From NCBI GenBank assembly GCA_015680685.1, contig MNCI01003467.1:597095-661094 (forward strand): 64,000 nucleotides of DNA, read 5' to 3'. The notes below the pieces were generated by a model, which was given only the letters and a program-made list of their open reading frames with translations, had not been told where the DNA came from and ran no database searches. The position numbers and the translations under genes are program-made. This DNA is from Gnetum montanum. Its lineage: Eukaryota; Streptophyta; Gnetopsida; Gnetales; Gnetaceae. Positions 43,996 to 54,844 of the stretch are shown here, in pieces. Within the stretch, counting starts at the first letter, position 1; every line of letters starts with the position of its first letter.

Positions 43996-45318
43996 CCTCA
44001 ACCCAAGGAAATGTGTTTTCAAGGTCAAAACTAGATGCATGCTAGGCTTTGTCGTGTCAGAAACAAGAATACAAGGGGACCCTAATAAAGTTAAGGCCAT
44101 TGTTAACTTGGCACCACCTACAAACCTTAAGGAGTTGTGTGGGCTACAAGGCAGGGTACAATTCATAAGAAGATTTATCACAAGGTTAACTGATAAGTTG
44201 CATCTAATGCAACACTTGCTTAAAAAGGGAGTTAACTTTGAATGGACAAATCAATGTCAAGAAGCTTTTGATAGCTTAAAGAAAGAGCTTGTCCATCTGC
44301 CCACTATTTACCCTCCATAGAAAGACAAGCATTTTTACATTTATCTTGCCACTTCACACATGTCTATTGCTTCTTTGCTCTTCCAAAAGAGGGATGATGG
44401 TTCCGAAATCCCTGTCTATTACTTGAGTCATGTGTTGGTAGCCTATGAAGCGAAATACAATGAAGTGGAGAAAAATTGTCTTGCTTTAGTGTTCGCGCTT
44501 AAAAAATGGAGGCATTATTTGTTTCGCAGCCAAGTAAACATTATTTGCAAGGCTATTACAACCAATATATATGAAAGTAGCAAGATAGCCTAATGGAAAG
44601 CCATAACTGCAAAATTCAATGTACACTATGTAGCACAGTCATCTATAAAGGGTCAAGTAATAGCTATGCAACTTATGGATTCAGTTACCAAGGACCAGGT
44701 AGTGATAGAACCTAAGGTTCCAATTGAGCACGTTAGTAGCATAAGCCCAGTACCCACAAATCTGAAGCCATCCTACATTTTGATGGTGCCTCAACTATGC
44801 AAGGTGGCAGTGCTACCATTTTTCTCACATTTCCCTTCGGGGAGATATGACCTTTTGCATATCATTTCATGTTTCTTTGCATGAACAATGTAGCAGAATA
44901 TGAAGGTCTCATTAGGGGCATTCTAGCGACTTGAGAGTTAGGAATCCAAAATTTAGCAATTATGGGTGACTTGTAATTAGTCATTAATCAAATTACAGAG
45001 GTATTCGCTTACAAGGCACAACATTTACAACCTTACTATGATTTAGCCAAATATTTGCTAAAGCAATTTGGAACCTCATATGTCCAAAATGTACCCTGTA
45101 ATGAAAGTACTATAGCTGATGCATTAGCAATGTTGGCCTTGAGTGTGCCACCACACATGTTTGCCACCTTACCTGCTGCAATAGTAAAATGCACCAACCC
45201 CATCATTCACATGGCTAATATTGTGTCTGTAAGTGCAATACATACTCAAGAATGGTATGATGACATTAAAACATACCTCCAACATGGTGAACCCCCACAC
45301 AACTTGACACCTACCTAA
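43996..45318 (+). pseudogene. Element B RT end, RNase H and second RNase H
   Basis: Copy 2 of the duplicated RT thumb (43996-44311) continues without break into YIYLATSHMSIASLLFQKRD, SHVLVAYEAKYNEVEKN and ALKKWRHYLF (RNase H). The second, plant-type RNase H follows: ILHFDGASTM, CMNNVAEYEGLIRGI and IMGDL*LVINQI, so Asp, Glu and Asp are all present but stops intervene. The linker ADALAMLALSVPPHMFA leads to integrase. Domain order is as in A. Confidence 0.9.
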
Positions 45319-46485
45319 AGGGATGCAATACAAAAGTGAGCACGATAATATGTCCTTGTAGGAGACAACACTCTATGAAAATGCTCTTATGATGGGATAT
45401 TGCTAGTTTGCGTTAATGGAGATGAAGCATAAAAAATTGTTGATGAAGTCCATAAGGGAATATGTGGAGGGCACATAGCTCTTAGGGCTATGGCAACAAA
45501 ACTTAGGTGTTTGGGCTACTACTGGCCTTATATGGAGCAAAATTATGTCTCTAAGGTTAGAACATGTGATGTGTGTCAATGTCATGGGAACCTCATACAT
45601 TTCTCACCTACCAAACTGCATACCACACAAATAACATCTTCCTTTCAACATTGGGGACTTGACATTGTAGGATCCATTACACCTAAGTCTTTTGCAAGGC
45701 AAAGTTTCATCATTACTACAATCGAGTACTTTACGAAGTGGGTAGAAGCCATTCCTCTCAGAAAGAACACATCCCAACAAGTTTGCAAGTTCATTTTGGA
45801 CAACATAGTGACATATTTGGCCTTCCCATGACTATTGTTACCGACAATGAGCCACAATTCAGTAGCACAGAAACCAAAGCCTTTTGTGAAAATCTTGGTA
45901 TCAAACATTCTTTCTCATTGTCATATTACCCCCAGGAAAATGGCCAAGTAGAGGCTACCAACAAAGTCATCATCAACCTTTTGAAAAGGATGCTTAGCAA
46001 CAGCAAGAGGTGATAGCATGAGAAAATCCTCTATGTGCTTTGGGCTTATTGCACAACATGTAGGACAACTACAGTAAGACCATGTACAGTCTTGTATACG
46101 GATCTGAAGTAGTGTTACCCCTAGAATTACAGGTCCCGTTGCTTCGAATGATCCTTTCAAATGTCATGGATGAGGCTCAAAACAACAAGTCAAGGATCAT
46201 TAACGTTAACTCTGTAGAGGAAGAGCACACCCAAACACTTAACCACATTGAGTGGTACCAAGACAAGCAATGACAAAAACATCACTACAATTTGTACCAA
46301 TGATCGATCAAAAAGGGGAACTTAGTCCTCAAGGCTATTTGCAATCCCGTGAATAAATTCTCAACCAATTGGGAAGGCCCCTTTGTAGTTACAAAAGCAT
46401 ATGAGAATGGGGCATCCAAGCTATCTGAAGTAGATGACAATGAATTCCCAAATCTTGTCAATCATTTGTACTTGAATACTATGCT
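45319..46485 (+). pseudogene. Element B integrase
   Basis: Zinc-binding part VHKGICGGH...CDVCQ (about 45440-45580). Core with Asp in HWGLDIVGSI, Asp in MTIVTDNEPQFS and Glu in ENGQVEATNK. A one-base deletion near 45825 (TYLAFP / GLPMTIV) shifts the frame. C-terminal VNKFSTNWEGPFVVTKAYEN and NLVNHLYLNTML are as in A. No chromodomain seen. Confidence 0.9.
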
Positions 46486-46519
46486 TAACATGGAAGATTA
46501 CACCAAACATAAAGCAAGG

Positions 46520-46875
46520 TAAGAAGATAGTTCGCTATGACTATAAACTGGCACAAAACATCTGCTATGATGTAAAACGAGCACATAACATCTATTATGA
46601 TGTTAAATTGATACAACATGTCTTTGGGTCATGACATAAAACTGGCACCCATAGATTGTCCTTGGGCCATGATGTAAAACTAGCACCCATAACATGGTCC
46701 TCTACAACCTTAAACTGGCCATCCCCCATCCACTACGACATTAAACTAGAACAATGGTTTGCTAGGACCTTAAACTAGCACAACTCGATCTGCTCAGAAC
46801 TTAAATTAGGACCATGGTTTGCTAGGACTTTAAATTAACACATCTGATAGTCCACTAGGACCTAAAATTGGGTTT
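46520..46875 (+). repeat. Hairpin array after integrase (element B, about 10 units)
   Basis: Units of 30-36 bp ending in TAAACTGGCA, TTAAACTAGCACA or similar. Stems are more decayed than elsewhere; GGTT-TGCTAG-GACC and GGTC-CTCTAC-AACC are still readable. Same place as 9231-9520 in A. Confidence 0.8.
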
Positions 46876-48305
46876 GCAGTGCAACACCTCCCAGTTCACA
46901 CATGTGACCTTGTGAACAAGAAAGTGTGCATATCTTCAAGCTTCCTAGGTAAGATGGGATGGGATGTTGCAGTTCCAGAATGAAGTTCACGTCATCAATA
47001 AAAAAACCTCTAGGACACATGCAACATTGTTATTGCTGGCATCTTGATGATCTTTTGGAGATGCCATATGACATCTTGCTGACGTTCTAGAGCTATTGCC
47101 GCCATTGCCAATCAATTTGGTCATAGCTCCCATCATCAACACTCCCTACTGGAGTCCCAAAAGAACTATGGCATAGTCATAGTCTTGGCATCCTCTAGCC
47201 CTTGCCATTGCCAGACTCTAAAAAATCATTCAACTATTAGGCTTCTCACCTTACAACCAGATTTCATGACTTTTTCCTTTGATGGGGATTCTTGAGCACT
47301 TGCATCATCATTGCTTCTAGCCTCTTCAATGCTCATTTCTGGCAGGGCCATTGAAGCTTTCTGGCCTACCACTATTGAAGCTTGCACTGGCCTTTCTACT
47401 TTGGACATTGCACACATCAGACATAACACTTGCTACCTTGGTAGTGTCCTGAGAAAATAGGACTTTTCCCTCACTTCCCTTGTTGGTTATTTTTTCTGGT
47501 TTTCTCTTTGTTGTGTTTGTAGGATAAAAGCCAAGATGGAATTATTCAAGAATGCATTCCACCATGAGAACAAGACACTACATTATTTTGAAGTACCCGC
47601 TTCGATCAGCCTAGCTACTTGAGAGTGCATACCCTACTATCCCTTCAGCCAACCTAACCTTCCTTCCTTGTACTTACAATTTCTGACATTTTCCTCCCAA
47701 GCTTTTCCAATGTGCGTGAAACCCTTTCCCATTCTCAACCACCCTCATGATGAATGTAATGTAGCTTGTCATATGAGAAGCCTCTATAAACTAGTCAAAG
47801 CCCCACATTGATGTAACAAAAACTCATCTCGGGTAGGAAACACCTATTCTACAGTGATGACATAGTTGCCTTCGAATGAACATGGGTGTGTGATTTCTCT
47901 CAGAAAAAAAAGATGAAAAATGACGATATAGCCAAGTGTCCAAGACAAATGGCATAGTTTCTTTGCAATTGTCTCAGCTTTGGATTGACCACCTCTAAGC
48001 ACTCTGATGAGAGATCGAAATCCAAAGGGAGAAGCCACTCGTGTGTGCTGAATCCCTCATAAGCATTCCGATGAGGGATCATACTATGGCAATGACTCTC
48101 ATGATAACACATCTTGCACCTTTCCTTTTTCCTACCCCAATTTCCTCAAACCCATCCCCTTTCTCTATCATACTTAGCTTTCCTAGCACTCCCAAGCATA
48201 ACAAAGCATCATCTAAGTGGGCACTGATGAACGATGTGGGTGTCGCGTTCAACATGGTGTTTAATTTTCTTTGTCGATGTCTTTTGGGTAGATCCTCTAG
48301 ACATC
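46876..48305 (+). other. Element B 3' untranslated spacer
   Basis: No supportable gene on either strand. The open frames are short and have no counterpart in A. Confidence 0.5.
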
Positions 48306-48321
48306 AACAAAGAGGGGCCAT
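48306..48321 (+). other. Polypurine tract of element B
   Basis: AACAAAGAGGGGCCAT directly precedes TGAAACACC, the LTR start. Nearly the same as the tract of A at 8222-8208. Confidence 0.8.
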
Positions 48322-50468
48322 TGAAACACCATCAAATTTGGAACTCTCATGATTCAGCAGAGTCCCAAAATTTGGGCAAGGATCTCTACAAGCATGGTGT
48401 CACATTGGACCATGCAGACAATATGGCACCTTGGAAGTCTTGATTCCTGTGAAGCCGCTTCCAAGCCTGCCTACCACCCTCTACAACACAGTCAATGTAG
48501 CACCCAGTCATGAGGCCAGTTTGCACAAAAGTGGCACTTAGGATGGACTAAACAAATTGAAAAATTTTCTAACTATGAGGCCTACTACGCTACGCTATAC
48601 TGCACAGTGTAGCAGGCCATGTAGTGTTAAAACTATTGCAAGTGTTAGATCAAACGTAGAAGATGTAGTTGGTAGATATTCAATCCTCAAGGATGCCAAC
48701 CCCACTTCATCCTTGGAATATGATCAGCGTAGCATGGCAAAAATACAGCAAATGTCACAAAATTCATCCCATTTTGGGTGCTACTCTACATAGCATAGCA
48801 CAACATAGTAGGATGCCAACCATAACACAATCTTCCTTGAAATTGTGTTGATAGAGAAAATGCACTTGATCATTCTTTGATCTTTAAGGATGCTTGCCTT
48901 GCTCTACCCTTGAAGTGTGATCAATGTGACATAAGAAAATTTTGCAAAAGCCACCCCAATCTGGGTGCTACGTTGTGCTATGTTACACAACGTAGCACAT
49001 CATAGTAGGATGCCAACACTAAGAAAGTCTTCTCTGACATTGCTTTGATAAAAGAACTACATTTAGTCATGCTTCAACCTCCAGGACTACCTGTTTGACT
49101 CCACTTTCAGAGTCTGATTAAAGTTTGTTCACAAAGCATTGCAGATTAAGCTCAAATTCATGTCAGACTAGGTGTCACGCTATGCTATGTTGCACAACGT
49201 AGCATAGCATAGCGGAGACATCGAGGTTAATAGTATCCTAGGGATGAAACTAGGAAGTCTCAGGCTCCTTTATCATGAAAAGTGTAATGGCTAGTTGCTG
49301 AAATAGCCTGCCTTGCTAGGCCTCAAGGGAGTATTTTTAGTTTTCAAGCAAGATTTTTCTTAAAGGTGGTTGCTACGCTATGTAGCATAGCATAACATAG
49401 CAAGCGGGTATTCACACTACTCCACTACACTGAATAGTGTAAGTAGCGTAACACTTGAAAAGAGGTTGTAGGACATCTCCAAAGCTCTAGGACTAATCAT
49501 CGATGGTTATTTTTGCCCCAGCATCTCCTTGATAGCCAAGATCAACAATTTACCTTGCTTGTTACATCCCTTGTCGAGTCCCAAAATTTTCCCTTTGCTT
49601 GACCCTACTCGTAAGAGAGGGGAAGACATAGTCCCAAAGCATAAGCTTTACTTTACATTTGTCATAAGCATTTTTTGGAAAAATATGGTAGTCTCTTGGG
49701 TACATGTAGTTCAAAAGATATGGTTACAGCTTAGCAAGTTTCACTTCTAGCCTCATTCCATTCAGCGTAGCACATCAGTGTAGCATCACACATCAGTGTG
49801 GCACATCCACATTTGTGCCCTGTGGGACCTAGGACATGTGATATTTGAGCCACATCTCTCTCCCACTTTTGGCTCTATAAATACCCTAGCAAACAACATT
49901 CTAGGGGTTGGCTTTTGGCAATTGGCTTCTGACAGTAAGCTTTGACAAAGAGATTGGCAAACAGAAGGTGGATAAACAATAAATCCCAACAGTAGCACTT
50001 CCCGAATCTCTCTTCAACCCAATGTAGCAACTCTTAACCTAGTAAACACTGGCTCATTAGTTCCTATTAGCATCCCATTAGCAGAAATCTAGGAGTTATG
50101 ACCATATCTTTCTATTGGCAGCTGTGCCTATCCAGTACTGCATATTATTTGTACATATTCATTAGTCAAACAAAGATTAGATCCCCCAATTTTGGGGTGG
50201 TGCATTCCCTCACCTAAACTCTCGTTCTATTTTTTCTATAGCATATATGTTGCATTCATGTGTATTTGTTCATGCTTATTATCCTAGTTACATACTTTGA
50301 TACATTTCTATTGTTGTGAACCCCATGTTTTCTTCCATTCCAACCTCAGTGTATTACGTTTTAAAATTACTATTTTCATATGGTTATTATACACCACGTA
50401 AGTCCTTGACTGATCGACTAGATCGTTCAGGGCACTCCATTTTCATTTTCTCTAGCATAGCCCTCACA
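48322..50468 (+). repeat. Element B 3' LTR (2147 bp)
   Basis: TGAAACACC at the start, CCCTCACA at the end. TATAAATA at 49876-49883. U3 holds repeated palindromes, e.g. CGCTATGCTATGTTG opposite CAACGTAGCATAGC-type sequence around 49180-49215, and others at 48587-48612, 48966-49000 and 49375-49405. Followed immediately by PBS-like TGGATCTGGGGTTAGG. Confidence 0.9.
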
Positions 50469-50545
50469 TGGATCTGGGGTTAGGCTATATGCCTAATAAC
50501 CTCTCAGTGTTCTAGCCACTAATGTTTTTAGACATCAGAAGGACC
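50469..50545 (+). other. PBS and leader remnant after the 3' LTR of B
   Basis: Matches the E leader (24093-24165: TGGATCTGRGGTTAGG, CCTCTCAGTGTTCTAGCCA). A leader belongs after a 5' LTR, so its presence here means the LTR is shared by two element copies. It stops at about 50545 where minus-strand pol sequence starts. Confidence 0.8.
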
Positions 50546-52590
50546 AGGTCTTCTTCCTTGATCTTTCACTTGCCAAGGTCCATGGTACACACTTCTTTAT
50601 TTTGTTCATCGTTGATGAAGTCTGATAGGACTACTTGGAGTGATGGCACTTATAATTCAAGAGGCAAAATAACTTTAGAATCATAAACCAAGCTACACAG
50701 GGTTACTCCAATCATAGTTTGATATGTAGTCCAATAAGCTAAAAGTGCATGAACAAGTTGCTCATGCCACTTGCATTTGTTATTGTTCAACATCTTCTTG
50801 AGCAAGTTGATGATGGCCTTATTGCTTGCTTTAGCCTATCCATTAGCTTGAGGGTAATAAGATTATGAGAAAGAATGCTTAATGTCTATGTCATGGCAAA
50901 ATTTTTTTGTTTCTTAGCTACTAAAATATGGTCCATTATTTGTAACTATGGTTATAGTGATGCCAAAATAGGCTACTATGTTATCTAGTATAAATCTACA
51001 GACTTGTTTAGATGTTGTCCTTCTTAGGAAAATAGCTTCAACCACTTTGTAAAGTATTTAGTTGTAGTGATGATAAAGCTATGCCCTATGGAACACTTAA
51101 GTGTTCTTTGTCCAATGATATCCAACCCCCACCATTGAAACAACCAAGTGAATTTAGTGGTGTGTAACTCATTTGGTGGTACATGTATAAGGTTACTATG
51201 TCATTGGCATGTCTCACAAGTTTTGACCTTTTGAAAATAGTCACTTTCCATATAGGGCTAGTAATAGCCTAACCATCTAATCTTATTGGCCATGGCTCTA
51301 AGTCCTATATGTCCCCCACATACACCCTTGTGAACTTACTCTAGGACTATGTAGGCTTCGATTTTATCCAAGAATACTAATAATATGCCATCGTAGGACC
51401 ATCAACATAATGTGTTATTGCCTACAATGACATACTATGTTGATTGTTTATGTACAACATCCTTTTGAGTAGTAGTTAGGCCTTATGAAGGTTCACCATG
51501 CATAAGCTAAAACTTGATATCATCATACCACTTCTTTGGGGAAGTAGTATGAACTACAACCACAAAGGCATCCTTAGTGCTTTGTGTGATGGGAATGGAA
51601 TAGTCCATATTCAAGGTGGAAAACTTGCTAAACATATCTAACATAACATTGAGGGCTAGCATTACAATGGCATTAGATATAGTATTCTCAATTAGGAGTA
51701 CATGTTGGGTGTCAATGTCTATAAATTATTGTAGTAGTTTCTTCCCTAGGTCATAGTAAGGTTGTAGATGTTTATCTTTACATGTATAAACCTTAGTTAA
51801 TTGGTTAACCACAAGTTGTAAATCACCTTTGATCATCAAGCATTTTATTCCTTGGTCATGAGCTACCCTCATCCCCCTGATCAAACCCTCATACTCCACT
51901 ATGTTATTGGTACAGAAAAACTCAAAACGATAGGGGAAGAGTTGGATTTCACTAAATGGAAATGTTATGATGATAGCAACACTAGTCCCATGGGTAATTG
52001 GAGCTCCATCGAAGTCCGTGACTACCTGATAGCCCTTGGGCACTTGGATAACGGTGTTAACATTCTCATTGGGGGAATTCAGGGTCTATAGTTGCATGGA
52101 CTTCTATTGGTGAAACAGTGAGTTGTAAAGCTATAACTTGATCTTTCATTGAGGCTTGACAAACATAATGAAGATAAAACTCCACTATTATGGCTTTCCA
52201 ATGAGCTATTTAGCTACTCTCATAGATGTTTTTTGTTATGGCTACAAGTACATTATCTTTGCAGATGACATTGATTTGGCTTCTAAAGAGGTAGTGTCTT
52301 TACTTCTTTAATGAGAAAACTAGGGCTAGAAAATACTTCTTCATTTCTATGTATCATGTCTCATTGGTAACTAATGAATGGCTAAGGTTGCAAATTGGTA
52401 ACTCTACTCCATCATCTCATTTTTGAAAGGGTAGAAAGGCAATAAACATGTCGAAGATAGTAAGAGTGATCAAAGCCTCATCCTTGAAGTGAAAAAAGTC
52501 ATATAATGCCTATATTTGGGCTTGGGAGGGTTAGAAATGCCTTTTGGAATGCCAAACTTGGCATTTTGATGGGTTTTATAAGATGTATAA
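50546..52590 (-). pseudogene. Element C: pol fragment (integrase to RT end), minus strand
   Basis: From 52590 down: RT thumb/RNase H remnants (52100-52560), second RNase H 52043-51726 (VTDFDGAPITHGTS, CTNNIVEYEGLIRGM, IKGDLQLVVNQLT, all three acidic residues present), linker, then integrase zinc region and core (about 51480-50600) with many stops. It is joined end to end with the leader of B at 50545 in opposite orientation. Confidence 0.85.
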
Positions 52591-52605
52591 CATTTTCCAT
52601 GCTGG

Positions 52606-52690
52606 AGATACCCATTGGGGGGTACAGCTCATCTATCAAGGGTATAGCTCACCTATTGGGGGTATAACTCATCTACCAAGAGTATAACTC
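52606..52690 (+). repeat. Four ~22-bp tandem units
   Basis: GGTACAGCTCATCTATCAAG, TATAGCTCACCTATTGGGGG, TATAACTCATCTACCAAGAG, then a partial unit. Confidence 0.8.
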
Positions 52691-52722
52691 CTAGTGTTGG
52701 AGGGTAAGACATCAACTATGCT

Positions 52723-52910
52723 CTAGTGTGGATGCCATCCCCCCAATGTGAATGTCATCCCTCCAGTGTGGGTGCCATCCCTCTAGCATGGATGTCATCC
52801 CCCTAGCATGGGTGCCATCCCTCCAACGTGGGTGCCATCCCCTGAACATGGATGCCATCCCCCCAATGTGGATGTTGTACCCCCAACATTGCTGTTGTAC
52901 CCCCATTACT
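52723..52910 (+). repeat. About nine 20-bp tandem units
   Basis: Units of the form RTGGRTGYCATCCCYCCARY with near constant 20-bp period; the last two change to GTTGTACCCCCA. Related words (CTAGCATGGGTGTTACACCC) recur at 54190-54250 and 60000-61780, so the motif belongs to this element family. Confidence 0.88.
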
Positions 52911-53645
52911 ATTTTTGGTAAACTAAATGACTTTGAGGCTATGTAGATATAACACTTACCATACATAGTAACCCGAATAAATCTGTACACTTACAACACC
53001 TACACATAACATTAATTTGTTAGCAATCAACATGGGAATTTGTAATAAAATTATAGCCATAAAACCTATATAACCCAAGCTTGTACTCCATGAGAAGGTT
53101 CCACTCCTTGGGTATTCAAGAGCTTTGAGAATTCATTGTAGACACAAAGCTTTTGAAAACAAATTTTAGCATGGAACCCATAATCATTGTAGCCATTTTT
53201 ACCCCCCTAAGAGTGTGTATGGTCTTGTACTAATGCTGAGCAACCTAGGCATTAAGACTCCCAGTGTTGCTCTTCTTGGTAGCTCAAAACCTAGACATAT
53301 CTCACCCCCTACACCACCAATGTTGCAGATTTGGTGAAATTTGCAACAAGGTTTCACATTTTTGGATGTTGTGGAGTAGCCAGATTTTGGAGTTGTGGAT
53401 TTTAAGCATCCATCAAAGTGAATCCCCTACTACCATGAGCACATCCTATACACATTTCTTGAATTCATTCTTTATTTTTATAATAAAGTTTAATGTTCAA
53501 TTTTTTTGTGCAAGTTGAATTTTTTTTTGTATTTCTGTGCATTGAATTTCTTAGATCTACATTGTATTTTCATTTTTTCTACCCCTGTTTACATCTTCCA
53601 AGTCCCTAGGTGGTTTACCAAACTATCTAGGATACCTTAGATCCT
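52911..53645 (+). repeat. Element F 5' LTR, 3' part
   Basis: CTATATAACC (about 53067) is the probable TATA box. The stretch CATTCTTTATTTTTATAATAAAG (53470-53492) and the end AGGCCCTTGG near 53656 match the D LTR read on its sense strand. The 5' border was not found; the tandem repeats 52606-52910 may be part of U3. Confidence 0.55.
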
Positions 53646-54844
53646 ATTTTTTGGAGGCCCTTGGAATCCAAGGTTAAAGTTGCTTCACTAGAATTTTTAG
53701 TCTTCCAACAACCAAATTTTTCAGTTGCAATAGTTTTCTGGTGCTAGAATAAGAGCCTTCATCAAAGATCTTTGATTAATTTAATCTATCATTTTTCTAC
53801 CTTGTGTTTATACCAGACCCCTAGCTTGGTTGTTTGGGGTTTGAGAAAACTCATAGTTGTTTCTGGATTTTCTAAAGCTAGCATGGGTATCATACCCTCC
53901 TGGCTAGTGTGGATGTTTAGGTTTTGGCAGAAAGCTCATAGAAGTTGCTGGAAATTTTCCAACAAGACTAACATTGGTATTCCAACCACAACCTTACCCC
54001 CTCTACTATGAAAAATTTCATAAGGCCAATGTTGACACCCTACCAAAATCAAAATAAAATCTTTGGCAAACAAACTAGATTTTCACTTTAATTCTTGGCA
54101 AAAACTTTAAAACTTGCTAAAAGAGTAACCCCCAACACTATGTAAGAGGGTGTAAGATTTTTAATATTATCCCCCTTGCTCCCCCCTCTTGACCTTCAGC
54201 ATGGTTGTTACACCCTCTAGCATGGGTGTTACCCTAGCATGGATGTTTGGGTTTTGTCAAAAAATTCACAATAATTACTAGAATTTCTAAAGCCAACATG
54301 GATGTGTGCTATATCCCCTTTATCATGGGTGTAATACCCCTAGACCATCCAAATCCCTTGTTATAAATTTTTTTCCAAAAAGGTCAACATTGCTAATTTT
54401 TTTTATAAAAATACCTCACCTTTGGAAAAATCAAAGTTTCCACTTTGGTTTTTTAGCCAAAGAAAAACCTGCCACAAGTAAACCAACATCCCCCCACCCT
54501 CCCCCACACACCAATGTTGTGAAGAAAAGTTAAGATTTTATATCTTATCCCCTTTCTTTTTCGTTTTTCCTCCCAACATTGGTGTGGCTAGCTAGATTTT
54601 ATATCGATGCTAACCTTTTGTCATTTTGGGTAAAGAGCTATTCACCCCTTGACCTCTCACTTACTGTTTATAGCCAAAAAACCTTTTTCAGTCATTTTTT
54701 ACTCCTTTTAGCATTTTAATAATTCCACTTGTTGGAATTTATTTTTCCTTTGCTAACTTAGCCTTCATCAAGCTTTTTTCTTCCAACACCTTCTCACCAT
54801 GTGTTTCAATTGATTAATTGTACTACCTCTTAACCTAACAAACA
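53646..54844 (+). other. Element F leader
   Basis: Contains TCAGTTGCAATAGTTTTCTGG then GTGCTAGAATAAGAGCC (53720-53757), the leader motif of A and E. The rest is T-rich with CTAGCATGGGTGTT-type repeats. Confidence 0.6.

Larger units (their letters stand above)
30597..50468 (+). mobile_element. Element B: ~20-kb Ty3/Gypsy element, Tat/Ogre-like relic
   Basis: 5' LTR (truncated), gag, PR, hairpin array, antisense gene, hairpin array, RT, RNase H, second RNase H, integrase, hairpin array, PPT and 3' LTR occur in order. Proteins are collinear with A, but the LTRs differ, so it is a sister family. Very many stops are TAG/TAA/TGA at former CAG/CAA/CGA/TGG codons, and CpG is strongly depleted, the pattern of cytosine methylation decay. 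A ~1.4-kb block with an N gap interrupts RT (42589-43995). Confidence 0.9.

Noticed and set aside
46876-48305. Possible envelope-like or accessory gene in the 3' region of B
   Set aside because: Only short broken frames, no transmembrane pattern and no similarity to the A 3' spacer.
50469-50485. Assigning the PBS to a specific tRNA
   Set aside because: TGG start fits, but the following bases (B/E and A differ) could not be matched to a tRNA with confidence.
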